Shown piece after piece: positions 41,207-49,251 of a DNA stretch of 64,000 nucleotides. Source of the DNA: Streptomyces sp. CB01580 (GTDB lineage Bacteria; Actinomycetota; Actinomycetes; Streptomycetales; Streptomycetaceae); the NCBI RefSeq assembly GCF_001905795.1, contig NZ_LIXJ01000013.1, positions 1 to 64,000 of the forward strand. Direction: 5' to 3'. Within the stretch, counting starts at the first letter, position 1. Each line of letters opens with the position of its first letter. A program made the translations under genes and the position numbers. Below the pieces are notes generated by a model that made no database searches, was not told where the DNA came from, and was given only the letters and a program-made list of their open reading frames with translations.

Positions 41207-42877
41207 CTACGCCCGGTCCTCCACCGTCCCGCCGGCTCCGACGTACCAGGTGCGGTGCGCCTGCCCCGGGTACGGGGGCGCGTACCGGCGCAGCTGCGAG
41301 GCCAGCACCTCCGGCGGCACCGGGTGGGCGCGCCGCCCGTTGCGCCGGAACAGCTCCGCCTCCTCGACCACCGTCACGGCGTGGGTGACCAGCGCGTCCC
41401 GCCGCCGGGCCACCGCGTGCACCAGGGAACGCTGGTGCGCGTTGAGCGAGGTGGCGTCCCAGACGACCGTGCCTCCCGCCGCGAGCGCGGCGTCCAGCCG
41501 GTCCAGGCCCTCGCGCAGCACTTCCCCGTTGGCCCGCTGGTCGGCGCGCGAGCCCCGGGCCCCGCGCAGGTCGTCGAGGGACACGCACGCGTCCACGTCC
41601 GGCAGGCCCCGGGCGAAGGTGCTCTTGCCGCCGCCCGACGGGCCGACCAGCTGGATCAGGCGCGGGAAGTCCCCGCCGCGCCACCGCCAGGTCGCGGCGA
41701 CCGCCTCGCCGACGGTGCTGATCCGGCCCAGCGCGTACGCCTCGCGGGCCTGCGCGCGGCAGCGGTCCGCGGCCGTCGGCTCCAGGTCCGCGAACGCCTC
41801 GTCCAGACCGGCCGGCTCCCGTACGTCCTGCGCGTGCAGCGCCGACCACTCCACCTGCTCGTGTTCCTCGCCGCTCCCCGCGACGGCCGCGGCCAGCGCG
41901 TGCAGCACCTCCAGGTCGGCGGCGAGCGACATCCGGGCCAGGCCGGTGCGCCGTTCCTCGTCCGGGTACGGGCGGTGCAGCGAGGGGTGCAGCCCGACGA
42001 GGTCGGCGACGCGGCGGGCCACCGGCATGCCGACGGCCCCCGCCAGCGCGGGCGCCAGCTCCGTGCGCCGCCCCCGGTGCAGCAGCGCGGCCAGGACGCC
42101 GGTCAGCCGGTCGTCGCCGGTGCGGCCCAGCGCGTCGAGCGCGTCGGACATCGCGACGGCGGCCCCGGCGTCCGACACGGACGTCCCCGACGCCTCGGCC
42201 AGCGCCGCCGCGTCCACGGGCGCGCCGGACCGTACGGCCCAGAGGGCCGCCGCAGGACCGAGCCCGTTCTCCACCACGGCGGCGTGCATCCAGTGCGTGT
42301 CCGTTCGTACGTGGCCGGGCCGCACCCACTTCGCCACCAGGCGCCCGAAGTCCGCCGCGTCGAAGCCGTCGGCGGGGCGGACGACGTACCCCTCCTGTCG
42401 GCCGGTGTCCGGCCGCAGCGCCCGCAGGGCCTTCTCGGCGCGGGCGTCGAGCACTCCGCGCCACAGCACCGGTGGCACCGGTATCCCCAGACCGCGCAGG
42501 AAGGCCACCGTCCGGTCCCAGTCCAGGCAGCGCTCCCCGTCCCAGACGGAGAAGCCGTAGAACCAGCTCTCCAGGCCGTCGTACGGGATGGAGTGGCGGG
42601 CGAACATGTTCTCGCCGCACACCCGCCGTCCCGGGGGGATCCGGGAGCCGATCCGGCCCTGGAGCGCCTTCACCCAGCCCCGCGAGGGGTGGTGGGCGGA
42701 GTCGAGGGAGCGGGCGTGCAGACCGTCGGCGTAGAGCGTGGTGTTCTCGCCGTCCAGCTTCTCGGTCACGACCACCTCGCGGCCCGCCAGCCCGGACAGG
42801 TCCGCGATCCGCACGTCGTCCGAGGTGGCCCCGGGGGACCAGGGCAGGTGCGGGGTGCGCGGATAGTGCGTACGCAT
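41207..42877 (-). CDS. RNA ligase - polynucleotide kinase fusion
   Basis: 556 residues from ATG 42877 (MRTHYPRTPHLPW); a longer frame upstream has no ribosome-binding site. Residues 1-200 form a covalent nucleotidyltransferase (RNA ligase): motif I EKLDGEN with Lys40, motif III SWFYGFSVW (104-112), motif IV EGYVVR (162-167) and motif V AKWV (Lys183). Residues 200-400 are helical. The C-terminus is a P-loop kinase: GPSGGGKST (412-420), VSLDD (432-436) and WDATSLNAHQR (473 on). It would 5'-phosphorylate and ligate RNA ends. No phosphatase domain is present; the EEP domain of the next gene could supply 2',3'-phosphate removal. The two genes likely form an operon. Confidence 0.85.
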   Translation of the reverse strand: MRTHYPRTPHLPWSPGATSDDVRIADLSGLAGREVVVTEKLDGENTTLYADGLHARSLDSAHHPSRGWVKALQGRIGSRIPPGRRVCGENMFARHSIPYDGLESWFYGFSVWDGERCLDWDRTVAFLRGLGIPVPPVLWRGVLDARAEKALRALRPDTGRQEGYVVRPADGFDAADFGRLVAKWVRPGHVRTDTHWMHAAVVENGLGPAAALWAVRSGAPVDAAALAEASGTSVSDAGAAVAMSDALDALGRTGDDRLTGVLAALLHRGRRTELAPALAGAVGMPVARRVADLVGLHPSLHRPYPDEERRTGLARMSLAADLEVLHALAAAVAGSGEEHEQVEWSALHAQDVREPAGLDEAFADLEPTAADRCRAQAREAYALGRISTVGEAVAATWRWRGGDFPRLIQLVGPSGGGKSTFARGLPDVDACVSLDDLRGARGSRADQRANGEVLREGLDRLDAALAAGGTVVWDATSLNAHQRSLVHAVARRRDALVTHAVTVVEEAELFRRNGRRAHPVPPEVLASQLRRYAPPYPGQAHRTWYVGAGGTVEDRA

Positions 42878-43092
42878 GACAAGGGTCCCTGGTGACGGAG
42901 AAACGGTACGGCGCTGGTGGGAACGGACATCCGGCCGGTCACTGTAGGGGTGGGGAGAGGTCGGGTTCGACCGGTTTACGCGGCGACGGCCCGGTGCGGC
43001 GCGCCCGACGCGCACGCGCGGTCGGCGCCCGTCGTACGGGCCCCGCCGTGCCCCGTACGGCCCCCCGGAACCACTCCGACGCCCGCTCGCGT

Positions 43093-43120
43093 TTGACCGG
43101 TCGGGTGCGGGGGGTAGTAT
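43093..43120 (+). promoter_or_regulatory. S10 operon promoter
   Basis: -35 TTGACC (43093-43098), a 16-nt spacer and -10 TAGTAT (43115-43120). The predicted start near 43127 gives a 370-nt leader before rpsJ. Confidence 0.7.
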
Positions 43121-43126
43121 TTCCGG

Positions 43127-43497
43127 CCCGATTGGCCAGGCCCGTGGCCCGTATGGCACACTGCTCAGGTTGCTCGGTTGAGTGTCAATGCTGCGCGCCT
43201 CCCGCCGGGAGGACCGGAAGCGAGTCCCACAGTACTCGTCGACCCCCTGCGGGTCGGACGTACGGGAATCTTCCGGGAAGCGTCAGCGGGGCCCCGGCCA
43301 GGCACCCGGCGGGTATTCACCCCCGACGCTCCTCGCGGAGCACGACGCGGTCCTCGGGTCCGCACCCCCTCGGTACGGGAGATTCCTCAGGGAATTCCGC
43401 GTGGAGGGGTTGCGACACGCCCGACCGCGTGGGTCGGAGGCGGAGGCAGGACCACCGGGTTCCAGAGCGTTAGCGAGAGACAGGACTACTAGTAGCC
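43127..43497 (+). ncRNA. long structured rpsJ (S10 operon) leader
   Basis: There is no ORF with a ribosome-binding site. It has repeated words (GTACGGGAATCTTCC at about 43259, GTACGGGAGATTCC at about 43373) and hairpin-forming segments, and at about 43410-43434 the block CGACACGCCCGACCGCGTGG plus GTCGG that is also present before rpsL. GTTCCAG and TTAG follow in both leaders. S10 leaders are autogenous control sites in other bacteria; which protein binds here is unknown. Confidence 0.55.
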
Positions 43498-43806
43498 ATG
43501 GCGGGACAGAAGATCCGCATCCGGCTCAAGGCCTACGACCACGAGGTCATCGACTCCTCGGCGAAGAAGATCGTCGAGACGGTGACCCGCACGGGTGCGT
43601 CGGTCGCGGGCCCGGTGCCGCTGCCCACTGAGAAGAACGTGTACTGCGTCATCAAGTCGCCGCACAAGTACAAGGACTCGCGCGAGCACTTCGAGATGCG
43701 CACGCACAAGCGCCTCATCGACATCCTCGACCCCACGCCGAAGACGGTTGACTCGCTGATGCGTCTCGACCTGCCGGCGGGCGTCGACATCGAGATCAAG
43801 CTCTGA
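43498..43806 (+). CDS. rpsJ: 30S ribosomal protein S10 (NusE)
   Basis: 102 residues. It starts MAGQKIRIRLKAYDHEVIDS and has VAGPVPLPTEKNVYCVIKSPH and the C-terminal MRLDLPAGVDIEIKL. S10 is in the 30S head and, as NusE, also binds NusG and NusB in transcription antitermination. It is the first gene of the S10 operon. The ribosome-binding site is weak, so translation may be controlled through the leader. Confidence 0.97.
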   Translation: MAGQKIRIRLKAYDHEVIDSSAKKIVETVTRTGASVAGPVPLPTEKNVYCVIKSPHKYKDSREHFEMRTHKRLIDILDPTPKTVDSLMRLDLPAGVDIEIKL

Positions 43807-43819
43807 GGTGACGCGCGAG

Positions 43820-44464
43820 ATGGCTAAGAACATCAAGGGCATCCTGGGCGAGAAGCTCGGCATGACGCAGGTCTGGGACGAGAACAACCGGGTCGTCCCG
43901 GTGACCGTCGTCAAGGCCGGCCCGAACGTCGTGACCCAGGTCCGTACGAACGACAGCGACGGCTACGAGTCGGTCCAGATCGCCTTCGGCGAGATCGACC
44001 CGCGCAAGGTGAACAAGCCCCTCAAGGGCCACTTCGCCAAGGCCGACGTGACCCCGCGCCGCCACCTGGTGGAGCTCCGCACCGCTGACGCCTCCGAGTA
44101 CACGCTCGGCCAGGAGATCACCGCCGAGGTCTTCGAGGCCGGCGTGAAGGTCGACGTCACCGGCAAGAGCAAGGGCAAGGGCTTCGCCGGTGCCATGAAG
44201 CGCCACAACTTCCATGGTGGCAAGGCCTCCCACGGTGCCCACCGCGTGCACCGCAAGCCCGGTTCGATCGGTGGCTGCGCCACCCCGGGCCGTGTCTTCA
44301 AGGGCATGCGCATGGCCGGCCGCATGGGCAACGAGCGCGTCACCACCCAGAACCTGACCGTTCACGCCGTTGACGCGGAGAAGGGTCTGCTCCTCATCAA
44401 GGGAGCCGTCCCCGGTCCGAACGGCGGCCTCGTCCTGGTCCGTACCGCGGCCAAGGGGGCCTGA
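43820..44464 (+). CDS. rplC: 50S ribosomal protein L3
   Basis: 214 residues from ATG 43820, preceded by GAGGTGACG. It starts MAKNIKGILGEKLGMTQVWD; the long loop toward the peptidyl-transferase centre contains GGKASHGAHRVHRKPGSIG. L3 is an early 50S assembly protein. It is 13 nt after rpsJ in a tightly packed operon; rplD follows 7 nt later. Confidence 0.97.
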   Translation: MAKNIKGILGEKLGMTQVWDENNRVVPVTVVKAGPNVVTQVRTNDSDGYESVQIAFGEIDPRKVNKPLKGHFAKADVTPRRHLVELRTADASEYTLGQEITAEVFEAGVKVDVTGKSKGKGFAGAMKRHNFHGGKASHGAHRVHRKPGSIGGCATPGRVFKGMRMAGRMGNERVTTQNLTVHAVDAEKGLLLIKGAVPGPNGGLVLVRTAAKGA

Positions 44465-44471
44465 GGAACCG

Positions 44472-45122
44472 ATGAGCACCATTGACATCCTTTCGCCGGC
44501 AGGCGACAAGGCCGGGACCGTCGAGCTCCCCACGGAGATCTTCGACGCGAAGACCAGCGTTCCGCTGATCCACCAGGTCGTCGTCGCGCAGCTGGCAGCT
44601 GCCCGCCAGGGCACGCACAAGACCAAGACCCGCGGCGAAGTCCGTGGCGGTGGCCGCAAGCCGTACCGCCAGAAGGGCACCGGCCGCGCCCGTCAGGGTT
44701 CGACCCGCGCTCCGCAGTTCGCCGGCGGTGGCGTCGTCCACGGGCCGCAGCCGCGTGACTACTCGCAGCGGACCCCGAAGAAGATGAAGGCCGCCGCCCT
44801 GCGCGGTGCCCTCTCGGACCGGGCCCGTCACTCCCGCATCCACGTCGTCACCGGCGTGGTCGACGGAGCCGTCTCCACCAAGGCCGCCAAGACGCTGTTC
44901 GGCAAGATCACGGAGCGCAAGAACCTGCTCCTGGTCGTCGACCGCGCCGACGAGGCCGCGTGGCTGTCCGCCCGCAACCTGCCCCAGGTGCACATCCTGG
45001 AGCCGGGCCAGCTGAACACGTACGACGTGATCGTCTCCGACGACGTGGTCTTCACCCAGGCCGCCTTCGAGTCCTTCGTGTCTGGCCCCCAGACCGCTGA
45101 GACCGAAGGGAGCGACGCCTGA
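44472..45122 (+). CDS. rplD: 50S ribosomal protein L4
   Basis: 216 residues. It starts MSTIDILSPAGDKAGTVELP; the tunnel loop includes TRGEVRGGGRKPYRQKGTGR and RAPQFAGGGVVHGPQPRDY. L4 lines the exit tunnel and, in some bacteria, controls the S10 operon. The stop overlaps the rplW start (TGATG). The start ATG has GAGGAACC upstream. Confidence 0.97.
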   Translation: MSTIDILSPAGDKAGTVELPTEIFDAKTSVPLIHQVVVAQLAAARQGTHKTKTRGEVRGGGRKPYRQKGTGRARQGSTRAPQFAGGGVVHGPQPRDYSQRTPKKMKAAALRGALSDRARHSRIHVVTGVVDGAVSTKAAKTLFGKITERKNLLLVVDRADEAAWLSARNLPQVHILEPGQLNTYDVIVSDDVVFTQAAFESFVSGPQTAETEGSDA

Positions 45123-45445
45123 TGAGCGAGGCGACCGTTACCAGCAAGACCTACACGGACCCGCGCGACGTCCTCGTCAAGCCGGTCGTGTCGGAGAAGA
45201 GCTACGCGCTGCTCGACGAGAACAAGTACACGTTCATCGTCGCGCCGGGCTCCAACAAGACCCAGATCAAGCAGGCCGTGGAAGCGGTCTTCTCGGTCAA
45301 GGTCACCGGGGTCAACACGATCAACCGGCAGGGCAAGCGCAAGCGCACCCGCACCGGTTTCGGCAAGCGCGCCGACACCAAGCGCGCCATCGTGACCCTC
45401 GCCGAGGGCGACCGTATCGACATCTTCGGCGGTCCGACCGCCTGA
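45122..45445 (+). CDS. rplW: 50S ribosomal protein L23
   Basis: 107 residues. DPRDVLVKPVVSEKSYALLD and NKYTFIVAPGSNKTQIKQAV are family signatures, with VNTINRQGKRKR as the basic loop. L23 sits at the tunnel exit and docks SRP and trigger factor. It overlaps rplD by one codon phase (TGATG), so translational coupling is expected. Confidence 0.97.
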   Translation: MSEATVTSKTYTDPRDVLVKPVVSEKSYALLDENKYTFIVAPGSNKTQIKQAVEAVFSVKVTGVNTINRQGKRKRTRTGFGKRADTKRAIVTLAEGDRIDIFGGPTA

Positions 45446-45485
45446 GGGCGGTCTGGATCGTCCGGAATCGGACGAGGACTGAGAA

Positions 45486-46322
45486 ATGGGTATCCGCAAG
45501 TACAAGCCGACGACCCCGGGCCGTCGTGGCTCCAGCGTCGCCGACTTTGTCGAGATCACGCGGTCCACGCCGGAGAAGTCGCTGGTCCGCCCCCTGCACA
45601 ACAAGGGCGGCCGTAACAACGCCGGTCGTGTGACCGTTCGCCACCAGGGTGGTGGCCACAAGCGCGCCTACCGCGTGATCGACTTCCGTCGGCACGACAA
45701 GGACGGCGTGCCGGCCAAGGTCGCGCACATCGAGTACGACCCCAACCGCACCGCGCGCATCGCGCTCCTGCACTATGCGGACGGCGAGAAGCGCTACATC
45801 ATCGCGCCGCGTGGCCTGTCGCAGGGCGACCGTGTCGAGAACGGCCCCGCCGCCGACATCAAGCCCGGCAACAACCTGGCGCTGCGCAACATCCCGGTCG
45901 GTACGACCATCCACGCCATCGAGCTGCGGCCCGGCGGCGGCGCGAAGTTCGCCCGCTCCGCGGGTGCCTCCGTGCAGCTGCTGGCGAAGGAGGGCTCCAT
46001 GGCCCACCTCCGCATGCCGTCCGGCGAGATCCGCCTGGTCGACGCGCGCTGCCGCGCCACCATCGGCGAGGTCGGCAACGCCGAGCAGTCGAACATCAAC
46101 TGGGGCAAGGCCGGCCGCATGCGCTGGAAGGGCGTCCGCCCGACCGTCCGCGGTGTCGCGATGAACCCGGTTGACCACCCGCACGGTGGTGGTGAGGGCA
46201 AGACCTCCGGTGGTCGCCACCCGGTCTCGCCGTGGGGTCAGAAGGAGGGTCGTACTCGTTCTCCCAAGAAGGCGAGCAACAAGTACATCGTCCGCCGCCG
46301 CAAGACGAACAAGAAGCGCTAG
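45486..46322 (+). CDS. rplB: 50S ribosomal protein L2
   Basis: 278 residues. It starts MGIRKYKPTTPGRRGSSVAD; RVTVRHQGGGHKRAYRVID, and the conserved C-terminal GVAMNPVDHPHGGGEGKT near the peptidyl-transferase centre, identify L2. It is needed for subunit joining. GAGGACTGAGAA precedes the ATG. The gap to rpsS is 12 nt. Confidence 0.98.
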   Translation: MGIRKYKPTTPGRRGSSVADFVEITRSTPEKSLVRPLHNKGGRNNAGRVTVRHQGGGHKRAYRVIDFRRHDKDGVPAKVAHIEYDPNRTARIALLHYADGEKRYIIAPRGLSQGDRVENGPAADIKPGNNLALRNIPVGTTIHAIELRPGGGAKFARSAGASVQLLAKEGSMAHLRMPSGEIRLVDARCRATIGEVGNAEQSNINWGKAGRMRWKGVRPTVRGVAMNPVDHPHGGGEGKTSGGRHPVSPWGQKEGRTRSPKKASNKYIVRRRKTNKKR

Positions 46323-46334
46323 GAGCGGGTTTAG

Positions 46335-46616
46335 ATGCCGCGCAGTCTCAAGAAGGGGCCCTTCGTCGACGGCCACCTCATCAAGAAGGTGGACACGCAG
46401 AACGAGGCAGGCACCAAGAACGTCATCAAGACCTGGTCCCGTCGCTCGATGATCGTCCCGGCGATGCTGGGTCACACCATCGCGGTGCACAACGGCAAGA
46501 TCCACGTCCCGGTGTTCGTCACCGAGTCGATGGTCGGCCACAAGCTCGGCGAGTTCTCGCCGACTCGCACCTTCCGCGGCCACGTCAAGGACGACCGGAA
46601 GTCGAAGCGCCGCTAA
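46335..46616 (+). CDS. rpsS: 30S ribosomal protein S19
   Basis: 93 residues. MPRSLKKGPFVDGHLIKKV and TWSRRSMIVPAMLGHTIAVHNG are hallmark segments; the C-terminus contains SPTRTFRGHVKDDRKSKRR. S19 with S13 contacts 23S rRNA in the intersubunit bridge. GGAGCGGGT precedes the ATG. Confidence 0.97.
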   Translation: MPRSLKKGPFVDGHLIKKVDTQNEAGTKNVIKTWSRRSMIVPAMLGHTIAVHNGKIHVPVFVTESMVGHKLGEFSPTRTFRGHVKDDRKSKRR

Positions 46617-46657
46617 GCGGGGTGGAACGACTCATGACTTACACCGAAGGGACAACC

Positions 46658-47005
46658 ATGGAAGCCAGGGCCCAGGCGCGGTACATCCGCGTCACGCCCA
46701 TGAAGGCCCGCCGCGTGGTGGACCTCATCCGTGGCATGGACGCCACGGAGGCTCAGGCGGTCCTGCGTTTCGCCCCGCAGGCCGCGAGCGTGCCGGTTGG
46801 CAAGGTGCTGGACAGCGCCATCGCCAACGCCGCACACAACTACGACCACACCGACGCCTCCACGCTGGTCATCAGCGAGGCGTACGTGGACGAGGGCCCG
46901 ACCCTGAAGCGGTTCCGGCCGCGCGCCCAGGGCCGTGCCTACCGGATCCGTAAGCGGACCAGCCACATCACCGTGGTCGTCAGCAGCAAGGAAGGAACCC
47001 GGTAA
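46658..47005 (+). CDS. rplV: 50S ribosomal protein L22
   Basis: 115 residues from ATG 46658 (MEARAQARYIRVTPMKARR), preceded by GAAGGGA. An in-frame ATG at 46634 would add eight non-conserved residues. The loop ending LKRFRPRAQGRAYRIRKRTS lines the exit tunnel and the macrolide area. Its stop overlaps the start of rpsC (TAATG). Confidence 0.96.
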   Translation: MEARAQARYIRVTPMKARRVVDLIRGMDATEAQAVLRFAPQAASVPVGKVLDSAIANAAHNYDHTDASTLVISEAYVDEGPTLKRFRPRAQGRAYRIRKRTSHITVVVSSKEGTR

Positions 47006-47841
47006 TGGGCCAGAAGGTAAACCCGCACGGGTTCCGACTCGGCATTACCACGGACTTCAAGTCCCGCTGGTACGCCGACAAGCTGTACAAGGACTACGTC
47101 AAGGAAGACGTCGCCATTCGTCGCATGATGACGAAGGGCATGGAGCGGGCCGGCATCTCCAAGGTGGAGATCGAGCGCACCCGCGACCGCGTCCGCGTTG
47201 ACATCCACACCGCCCGCCCGGGCATCGTCATCGGCCGCCGCGGCGCCGAGGCGGACCGCATCCGCGGCGAGCTGGAGAAGCTCACCGGCAAGCAGGTCCA
47301 GCTGAACATCCTCGAGGTCAAGAACCCCGAGGTGGACGCCCAGCTGGTGGCCCAGGCCGTCGCCGAGCAGCTGTCCTCCCGCGTCTCCTTCCGTCGGGCC
47401 ATGCGCAAGAGCATGCAGAGCTCGATGAAGGCCGGCGCCAAGGGCATCAAGATCCAGTGCGGCGGCCGTCTCGGCGGCGCCGAGATGTCCCGCTCGGAGT
47501 TCTACCGCGAGGGCCGTGTGCCCCTGCACACGCTCCGCGCGAACGTCGACTACGGCTTCTTCGAGGCCAAGACGACCTTCGGCCGCATCGGTGTGAAGGT
47601 CTGGATCTACAAGGGCGACGTCAAGAACATCGCCGAGGTCCGCGCCGAGAACGCCGCCGCCCGCGCCGGCAACCGCCCGGCCCGTGGTGGCGCCGACCGC
47701 CCGGCCGGCCGCGGCCGCGGTGGCGAGCGTGGCGGCCGCGGCCGCAAGCCGCAGCAGCAGTCGGCTCCGGCCGAGGCCCCCAAGGCCGAGGCTCCCGCCG
47801 CTGCCGCTCCGGCTGCTGAGAGCACCGGAACGGAGGCCTGA
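47005..47841 (+). CDS. rpsC: 30S ribosomal protein S3
   Basis: 278 residues. It starts MGQKVNPHGFRLGITTDFKS; the KH domain has GIVIGRRGAEADRIRGEL, and the C-terminal S3 domain LSSRVSFRRAMRKSMQSSM. Beyond residue 215 is a long low-complexity Arg/Gly-rich and Ala/Pro tail (GRGRGGERGGRGRKPQQQ ...) common in actinobacteria. S3 sits at the mRNA entry. It overlaps rplV by one base. Confidence 0.97.
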   Translation: MGQKVNPHGFRLGITTDFKSRWYADKLYKDYVKEDVAIRRMMTKGMERAGISKVEIERTRDRVRVDIHTARPGIVIGRRGAEADRIRGELEKLTGKQVQLNILEVKNPEVDAQLVAQAVAEQLSSRVSFRRAMRKSMQSSMKAGAKGIKIQCGGRLGGAEMSRSEFYREGRVPLHTLRANVDYGFFEAKTTFGRIGVKVWIYKGDVKNIAEVRAENAAARAGNRPARGGADRPAGRGRGGERGGRGRKPQQQSAPAEAPKAEAPAAAAPAAESTGTEA

Positions 47842-47846
47842 CCGAA

Positions 47847-48266
47847 ATGCTGATCCCCCGTAGGGTCAAGCACCGCAAGCAGCACCACCCGAAGCGCAGC
47901 GGTATGTCCAAGGGTGGCACGCAGGTTGCGTTCGGCGAGTACGGCATCCAGGCGCTGACCCCGGCGTACGTGACGAACCGCCAGATCGAGGCGGCTCGTA
48001 TCGCGATGACCCGCCACATCAAGCGTGGCGGCAAGGTCTGGATCAACATCTACCCGGACCGTCCCCTGACGAAGAAGCCGGCCGAGACCCGCATGGGTTC
48101 CGGTAAGGGTTCTCCCGAGTGGTGGATCGCGAACGTCAAGCCGGGTCGGGTGATGTTCGAGCTGTCCTACCCGAACGAGAAGATTGCTCGTGAGGCGCTC
48201 ACCCGCGCTGCTCACAAGCTTCCGATGAAGTGCCGCATCGTTCGGCGCGAGGCAGGTGAGGCGTGA
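47847..48266 (+). CDS. rplP: 50S ribosomal protein L16
   Basis: 139 residues. It starts MLIPRRVKHRKQHHPKRSGM; YGIQALTPAYVTNRQIEAAR and VNVKPGRVMFELSY (read ANVKPGRVMFEL here) are family signatures. L16 guides A-site tRNA positioning. It begins 5 nt after rpsC and its stop overlaps the rpmC start (TGATG). Confidence 0.96.
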   Translation: MLIPRRVKHRKQHHPKRSGMSKGGTQVAFGEYGIQALTPAYVTNRQIEAARIAMTRHIKRGGKVWINIYPDRPLTKKPAETRMGSGKGSPEWWIANVKPGRVMFELSYPNEKIAREALTRAAHKLPMKCRIVRREAGEA

Positions 48267-48490
48267 TGTCGGCCGGAACCAAGGCGTCCGAGCTGCGCGA
48301 GCTGGGCAACGAGGAGCTGCTCAACAAGCTCCGCGAGGCCAAGGAAGAGCTGTTCAACCTCCGCTTCCAGGCGGCGACCGGACAGCTCGAGAACCACGGC
48401 CGGCTCAAGTCCGTCCGTAAGGACATCGCCCGGATCTACACCCTGATGCGCGAGCGTGAGCTGGGCATCGAGACGGTGGAGAGCGCCTGA
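48266..48490 (+). CDS. rpmC: 50S ribosomal protein L29
   Basis: 74 residues, starting MSAGTKASELRELGNEELLN; the helical core contains LREAKEELFNLRFQAATGQL. L29 is at the tunnel exit, next to L23. ATG at 48266 overlaps the rplP stop; a GTG three bases earlier in the same frame is less likely because of that overlap and ATG preference. The stop overlaps the start of rpsQ. Confidence 0.95.
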   Translation: MSAGTKASELRELGNEELLNKLREAKEELFNLRFQAATGQLENHGRLKSVRKDIARIYTLMRERELGIETVESA

Positions 48491-48774
48491 TGAGCGAGAA
48501 GACTGTGACTGAGACGAACACCGACCGCGGTTTCCGCAAGACCCGTGAGGGTCTGGTCGTCAGCGACAAGATGGACAAGACCGTCGTCGTCGCCGTCGAG
48601 GACCGTGTGAAGCACGCGCTGTATGGCAAGGTCATCCGCCGTACGAACAAGCTGAAGGCCCACGACGAGCAGAACGCCGCGGGCGTCGGCGACCGCGTCC
48701 TCCTCATGGAGACCCGGCCGCTGTCTGCGACGAAGCGCTGGCGCATCGTCGAGATCCTCGAGAAGGCCAAGTAA
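48490..48774 (+). CDS. rpsQ: 30S ribosomal protein S17
   Basis: 94 residues. RGFRKTREGLVVSDKMDKTV and GDRVLLMETRPLSATKRWRI are conserved. S17 is an early 16S rRNA 5'-domain binder. It is the last gene of the S10 operon, overlapping rpmC by one base. A 106-nt gap with a hairpin separates it from rplN. Confidence 0.97.
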   Translation: MSEKTVTETNTDRGFRKTREGLVVSDKMDKTVVVAVEDRVKHALYGKVIRRTNKLKAHDEQNAAGVGDRVLLMETRPLSATKRWRIVEILEKAK

Positions 48775-48776
48775 TT

Positions 48777-48798
48777 CCTGAGGGGCATCCCCCTCAGG
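48777..48798 (+). promoter_or_regulatory. hairpin between S10 and spc gene groups
   Basis: Perfect 9-bp arms CCTGAGGGG / CCCCTCAGG start right after the rpsQ stop. A second stem (GGTGGGG / CCCCACC) lies near 48820-48860. They could attenuate read-through into rplN or mark an mRNA processing site. Confidence 0.55.
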
Positions 48799-48880
48799 CA
48801 AGTTCCGCCAGGCTCGGTGGGGTCCGCTCCGGACACGGGGCGGCCCCCACCGGGAACCGGCAGACGATCAGGAGATAGAC

Positions 48881-49249
48881 GTGATCCAGCAGGAGTCGCG
48901 ACTTCGCGTCGCCGACAACACGGGTGCGAAGGAAATCCTCACCATCCGTGTTCTCGGTGGTTCGGGTCGCCGCTACGCGGGCATCGGTGACGTCATCGTC
49001 GCCACCGTCAAGGACGCGATCCCCGGTGGCAACGTGAAGAAGGGTGACGTCGTCAAGGCCGTCATCGTTCGCACCGTCAAGGAGCGTCGTCGTCAGGACG
49101 GCTCGTACATCCGCTTCGACGAGAACGCCGCCGTCATTCTGAAGAACGACGGCGACCCCCGCGGCACCCGCATCTTCGGCCCGGTGGGCCGGGAGCTGCG
49201 CGAGAAGAAGTTCATGAAGATCATCTCGCTCGCGCCGGAGGTGCTGTAA
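48881..49249 (+). CDS. rplN: 50S ribosomal protein L14
   Basis: 122 residues, GTG start preceded by CAGGAGATA. MIQQESRLRVADNTGAKEIL and RFDENAAVILKNDGDPRGTR are signatures. L14 forms intersubunit bridge B8 and binds RsfS. It is the first gene of the spc group rplN-rplX-rplE-rpsN-rpsH-rplF-rplR-rpsE-rpmD-rplO. Confidence 0.97.
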   Translation: MIQQESRLRVADNTGAKEILTIRVLGGSGRRYAGIGDVIVATVKDAIPGGNVKKGDVVKAVIVRTVKERRRQDGSYIRFDENAAVILKNDGDPRGTRIFGPVGRELREKKFMKIISLAPEVL

Positions 49250-49251
49250 GC

